DNA of 9,244 nucleotides, taken from positions 1-9,244 of the forward strand of contig JADFWF010000285.1 in NCBI GenBank assembly GCA_015222965.1, given 5' to 3'. This document shows, in pieces, positions 6,312 to 9,244 of the stretch. The stretch is from Pseudomonadota bacterium. Its GTDB lineage: Bacteria > Pseudomonadota > Gammaproteobacteria > SZUA-229. The translations under genes were made by a program, and so were the position numbers. How positions within the stretch are numbered: the first letter of the stretch is position 1; each line of letters starts with the position of its first letter. The notes beneath the pieces are model-generated. The model did not search any database. It worked only from the letters and a program-made list of their open reading frames with translations, and was not told the origin of the DNA.

Positions 6312-6949
6312 CAGGGTGCAAGCCGCTCACTGGACCAGCTGCCGTCTTCATCTTTGCGAAAAATAAAACGATCATGCAGGCGGCTATCTCTTGCCTGCCA
6401 GAATTCAAATGTTTCAGGTTTTACCCGGTAACCACCCCAGAATGGCGGCAACGGTACTTCTTTGTCAGCATACTTCTGCTTCATACTGTCGACCATGGTC
6501 TCCAGTATCGATCGGGAACTGATGACCTTGCTCTGCCCTGACGACCAGGCGCCGATCTGACTGCCACGCGGACGTGTAGAAAAATATTTTAATGATTCTA
6601 CCGTTGATATTTTTTCAGCGACGCCAGTGATTTTTACCTGGCGACCCAGGACATGCCAGGGAAATAACAGGCTAACGTTGGCATTGACCGCGATCTGGCT
6701 GGCTTTACGGCTTTCGTAGTTAGTAAAAAAAACAAATCCTTTGTCATCGAACAGCTTCAACAACACGATACGTTGCCATGGCTGTGCGTGCTCATCGACT
6801 GTTGCCAGTGACATAGCACCGGGTTCATAGATATCAGCGTCGATAGTCTCGCCATACCATGTTTCAAACTGTTTCAGAGGGTTGGCAGCAATGTCTTTTT
6901 TGCTCAAGCCCTGTTGCATAAATTGTTGTCGTAAATCATCTGTAGTCAT
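6311..6949 (-). CDS. pdxH: Pyridoxamine/pyridoxine 5'-phosphate oxidase
   Basis: A 212-residue FMN-dependent cytosolic enzyme that oxidises pyridoxamine- or pyridoxine-5'-phosphate to pyridoxal-5'-phosphate with O2. This is the last step of vitamin B6 synthesis and salvage. It aligns end to end with E. coli PdxH (218 residues). Conserved FMN-binding stretches include QRIVLLK (59-65), VFFTNYESRKA (73-83) and LLFPWHVLGRQV (94-105). The substrate phosphate and cofactor region is KYFSTRPRGSQIGAWSS (121-137). The C-terminal signature runs PFWGGYRVKP (169-178), FEFWQARDSRLHDR (181-194) and the terminal ERLAP. The start MTTDDLRQQF suits the family. Ribosome-site support is weak (GAGA about 12 bases upstream). 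It lies 45 bases downstream of rlmA on the same strand, so the two could share a transcript, although the gap is AT-rich enough for its own promoter. Confidence 0.96.
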   Translation of the reverse strand: MTTDDLRQQFMQQGLSKKDIAANPLKQFETWYGETIDADIYEPGAMSLATVDEHAQPWQRIVLLKLFDDKGFVFFTNYESRKASQIAVNANVSLLFPWHVLGRQVKITGVAEKISTVESLKYFSTRPRGSQIGAWSSGQSKVISSRSILETMVDSMKQKYADKEVPLPPFWGGYRVKPETFEFWQARDSRLHDRFIFRKDEDGSWSSERLAP

Positions 6950-6994
6950 AACAGTAAATTCTCACATTATTTTATATTCACGGATACTAATAAT

Positions 6995-7852
6995 TTATAT
7001 TTTTTTAAAAACTCTAAAGATCACATCCACCGTGATATCCAGCTCATCTAATTTTCCCACTGCTTCCCTGCCTTCTTTTGATGCCCGATAAAAATGTGGC
7101 GTCATCATGAGCAAATGATTGATCTGTTCACTGTTAGTTACAGTTGTTTTGAACTGAAGCCTCTCAGTGCCTTCCGGTGAAAAATCCGCCAATTCCATCT
7201 GAGCTAAAGCTGACTGTTTCGTTTTGCTTACCTCAGGATATATTATCTCCCGCAGTTCTTTCAGGTGATCAGGTCCTGGATCGACAAGAATAATTGTTCC
7301 ACCGGGTTTTAATGCTTTATTAAAGCCTTCGACACTTAAAAATCCAAACAGACACTGGATAATATCGACACTTTCATCTTCGACCGGCAATTGCCTGTTA
7401 GTACCCACGACCCAGCTTATCTGTCTGTTTCTTTTACTCGCTTGCAAGACGGCATCTTTGGATATATCCAGACCGATAAAAGACAGCTTGCCAGCGTCTT
7501 CTCTATCTTTAAGGCTGTTAAACAGAAAATCAAAATAATAACCTTCACCACAGCCGGCATCCAGAAAACATCCGTCATCATCGTCGATGATTATTGACGA
7601 TACTGTCTCGGCTAGCTTGATTGCGATAGCCTGATAGATACCGGTATCGAGAAAGCGTGTCCTTGCCAGCACCATCGCCTTGCTGTCACCCGGCTGCTTC
7701 GAGCGCTTATGCTGGACAGGCAGTAGATTCACATAACCCTGACGGGCGATGTCAAACGTGTGGCCATTCTCGCAGACATACTGATTCTCAGTTTGTTCAA
7801 GCCTGTTGCCGTCTATCGGGCAGGCAAGGTTATCAGCTTTAGTGATATTCAT
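6995..7852 (-). CDS. rlmA: 23S rRNA (guanine-N1)-methyltransferase, RlmA type
   Basis: A 285-residue SAM-dependent methyltransferase related to E. coli RlmA (RrmA, 269 residues), which methylates G745 of 23S rRNA at N1. The N-terminus carries the rRNA-recognition zinc module. Cys11 (CPIDG), Cys27 and His31 (YVCENGHTFD) are in place, but the usual second Cys is Asp14. GYVNLLPVQHKRSKQPGDS (split as GYVNLLPVQHKR at 39-50 and SKQPGDS at 51-57) is nearly the same as in E. coli. The SAM-binding motif I is LDAGCGEGYY (97-106), followed by FIGLDISKDA (125-134), LKPGG (181-185) and DPGPDHLKELREIIYPEV (191-208). RlmA(I) rather than the Gram-positive G748 enzyme is inferred from the gammaproteobacterial context. 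It is divergent from yhiN by 37 bases and upstream of pdxH. No clear Shine-Dalgarno sequence is present. Confidence 0.9.
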   Translation of the reverse strand: MNITKADNLACPIDGNRLEQTENQYVCENGHTFDIARQGYVNLLPVQHKRSKQPGDSKAMVLARTRFLDTGIYQAIAIKLAETVSSIIIDDDDGCFLDAGCGEGYYFDFLFNSLKDREDAGKLSFIGLDISKDAVLQASKRNRQISWVVGTNRQLPVEDESVDIIQCLFGFLSVEGFNKALKPGGTIILVDPGPDHLKELREIIYPEVSKTKQSALAQMELADFSPEGTERLQFKTTVTNSEQINHLLMMTPHFYRASKEGREAVGKLDELDITVDVIFRVFKKI

Positions 7853-7889
7853 ACTTTATTAACGCTATCTTCAGTTAAAATCACTTCAT
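7853..7889. promoter_or_regulatory. 37-bp divergent gap between rlmA and yhiN
   Basis: Both start codons face away from this very short AT-rich spacer, and neither has a recognisable Shine-Dalgarno sequence. On the plus strand TAAAAT (7876-7881) resembles a -10 box only 8 bases before the yhiN ATG. On the minus strand TTAATA-like sequence lies close to the rlmA ATG. The promoters must overlap each other or reach into the opposing coding sequence, so the two genes could affect each other's transcription. This is inference from spacing. Confidence 0.3.
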
Positions 7890-9074
7890 ATGTCAGACAA
7901 GAGCAAAAAAACAGATGTCTTAGTCATCGGAGCCAGTGCATCAGGATTAATGTGCGCCATCGAAGCAGGAAAACGCGGACGTAAGGTCGTGGTACTGGAT
8001 CATGCTAACAAAGCCGGTAAAAAAATTCTTATGTCCGGTGGTGGACGCTGTAATTTTACCAACATTGATGTCGATGCAAGTAATTTTATTTCACATAATC
8101 CACACTTCTGTAAATCAGCATTAAGCCGTTACACACAGTGGGATTTTATCGCCCTGGTTAACGAGTATCATATTCCCTATCACGAACGTGATCTCGGCAA
8201 ACTATTCTGTGATGACAGCGCCAAAGATATCCTGGATATGCTGCTCGATGAATGCAAGAAAGCAAAAGTAAAGATAGTTCTCAATTGCGACATTAAAAAG
8301 ATCGATAACGAATCGTTTGCTGTCAGGACGTCAGCGGGAAACTATCAAGCGACTTCTCTGGTGATTGCCAGCGGCGGATTGTCTATCCCTAAGATGTGCG
8401 CCAGTCCACTCGGTTATAAGGTAGCAGAACAATTCGACCTGAAACTCTGGCCCACCTCGGCTGGCCTGGTCCCCTTTACCCTGCAACCGCATGACAGAGA
8501 AAAATTTGAAACACTTTCAGGTATCTCTGTCGAGAGCCTGGTCAGTAATGAGCGCATCCAGTTTAAAGAAAATATTCTATTCACCCATCGCGGCTTGAGC
8601 GGCCCCGCAATCTTACAGATTTCTTCCTACTGGAAACCTGGGGAAGCAATAACGATTAACCTGCTCCCGGAATTAGATGTTATGGAACTGCTAACATCAC
8701 GCAGGGAAAATAAGCCGCAGCTAAAACTAAAGACAGTTCTGATCGAAATATTACCCAGACGGCTAGTCACTGTTTTCTTTGATAGAGATACCATTGACCA
8801 GCCGTTACAAAATCTTTCAAAAGATAAGATCAATGATATCGCCCAGCAGTTACAGCACTGGAAATTAAAACCAAACGCCACCGAAGGTTATCGTACCGCC
8901 GAGGTCACATTAGGCGGTGTCGACTGTGATGAACTCTCGTCCAAAACCATGGAATCAAAAAAGGTTACAGGGCTTTATTTTATCGGTGAGGTTATCGATG
9001 TTACCGGCTGGTTAGGCGGCTACAACTTCCAGTGGGCATGGTCATCGGGCTGGTGCGCTGGGCAGGTTGTTTGA
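7890..9074 (+). CDS. yhiN: YhiN/HI0933-family FAD-dependent flavoprotein
   Basis: A 394-residue flavoprotein resembling E. coli YhiN (about 400 residues) along its whole length. Family members bind FAD in a Rossmann fold. Annotation pipelines often call them BaiN-like or 'aminoacetone oxidase-like', but the reaction in gammaproteobacteria is not established. Visible landmarks are the dinucleotide loop VIGASASGLM (12-21), GKKILMSGGGRCNFTN (43-58), QWDF, LGKLFCDDSAKDI, VIASGGLSIP, LLFTHRGLSGPAILQISSYW, a helical insert region (about 260-320), EGYRTAEVTLGGVD and the C-terminal FAD-contact region LYFIGEVIDVTGWLGGYNFQ (tail WAWSSGW). Two positions are odd: the loop has Ser where GxGxxG usually has its middle Gly, and KMCASP has Cys where relatives have Gly. 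The ATG at 7890 is the only sensible start and has no Shine-Dalgarno sequence. A likely terminator follows. Confidence 0.9.
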   Translation: MSDKSKKTDVLVIGASASGLMCAIEAGKRGRKVVVLDHANKAGKKILMSGGGRCNFTNIDVDASNFISHNPHFCKSALSRYTQWDFIALVNEYHIPYHERDLGKLFCDDSAKDILDMLLDECKKAKVKIVLNCDIKKIDNESFAVRTSAGNYQATSLVIASGGLSIPKMCASPLGYKVAEQFDLKLWPTSAGLVPFTLQPHDREKFETLSGISVESLVSNERIQFKENILFTHRGLSGPAILQISSYWKPGEAITINLLPELDVMELLTSRRENKPQLKLKTVLIEILPRRLVTVFFDRDTIDQPLQNLSKDKINDIAQQLQHWKLKPNATEGYRTAEVTLGGVDCDELSSKTMESKKVTGLYFIGEVIDVTGWLGGYNFQWAWSSGWCAGQVV

Positions 9075-9075
9075 T

Positions 9076-9101
9076 GGGTGTCAATTAACGCCTGTTTTTT
9101 T
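9076..9101 (+). terminator. Probable rho-independent terminator of yhiN
   Basis: GGGTGT (9076-9081) can pair with ACGCCT (9088-9093), using two G-U pairs, around a CAATTA loop. After one G the sequence has seven T's (9095-9101). The stem is short, so it is weaker than the 4221-4254 terminator, but its position just after the yhiN stop fits. Confidence 0.55.
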
Positions 9102-9111
9102 CAAAATACAC

Positions 9112-9125
9112 CGGACAGATGTCCG
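9112..9125. repeat. Short perfect palindrome CGGACA-GA-TGTCCG
   Basis: CGGACA (9112-9117) and TGTCCG (9120-9125) are exact inverse copies separated by GA, with CCGG close by on each side (9111-9114, 9130-9133). It lies between the yhiN terminator and the terminal repeat. It could be a regulator site or part of a repeat family. Its function is unknown. Confidence 0.5.
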
Positions 9126-9160
9126 TTACCGGCCAATAGCGGAAGTCAAAAACGTTGAAC

Positions 9161-9244
9161 CGCAGAGAGCGCAGGGGTACGCAGAGGAAAACCTTAATTT
9201 TTGTCAACGGCGCCGCAGGCACCGTTAACAAAGAAAACTCTGCG
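9161..9244. repeat. CGCAGAG-type palindromic dispersed repeat, truncated by window end
   Basis: The left arm carries spaced copies of CGCAGAG (9161-9167, 9180-9186) with a related GCGCAGG between them. The right arm begins with its inverse CTCTGCG at 9238-9244, exactly at the window edge. Between them, 9201-9214 and 9218-9231 form a hairpin with 12 of 14 bases paired around a GCA loop. Intergenic repeats built from CGCAGAG are familiar from many proteobacterial genomes. Family membership is from memory, and the outer part of the right arm is outside the window. No coding sequence lies from 9075 to the end. Confidence 0.65.

Overview
The window looks like chromosomal DNA of a gammaproteobacterium. 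RhlE, YbiT, PdxH, RlmA and YhiN all read as full-length, close relatives of the enterobacterial/pseudomonad proteins. Base composition is moderate and coding density high. There is no phage, plasmid, CRISPR or integrase signal. I cannot name the genus. Two dispersed-type palindromic repeats, at 2475-2554 and from 9161 to the window end, are the only mobile-like sequences.

Layout. Positions 1-761 (minus) hold most of a periplasmic amino-acid-type substrate-binding protein, cut at its C-terminus by the window edge. A 326-bp divergent region follows. Its right half is a probable promoter and a hairpin-rich leader for rhlE (1088-2464, plus), a DEAD-box RNA helicase. An 80-bp palindromic repeat separates rhlE from ybiT (2592-4202, plus), an ABC-F ATPase. 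A strong bidirectional terminator (4221-4254) divides ybiT from a convergent gene for a small exported Gly/Gln/Tyr-rich protein (4281-4820, minus). Across an AT-rich divergent spacer lies a tight two-gene operon: a MoaD/ubiquitin-like + Mut7-C putative RNase (5023-5772) and a NYN/LabA-type putative RNase (5778-6266). A three-copy 15-bp tandem repeat fills the whole gap to the convergent pdxH (6311-6949, minus). pdxH follows rlmA (6995-7852, minus). rlmA is divergent, by only 37 bp, from yhiN (7890-9074, plus). A probable terminator, a short palindrome and a truncated repeat close the window.

Theme. Five of the eight genes act, or probably act, on RNA or the ribosome: RhlE (RNA unwinding), YbiT (ribosome-associated ABC-F), Ub-Mut7-C and NYN (PIN-fold nucleases) and RlmA (23S rRNA methylation). 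PdxH (vitamin B6), YhiN (flavoprotein) and the transporter component are housekeeping or accessory. The most interesting unit is the Ub-Mut7-C/NYN pair. Two different PIN-superfamily nuclease domains encoded 5 bp apart suggest a joint RNA-processing function that I cannot assign from sequence alone. The structured rhlE leader and the low-complexity exported protein come next.
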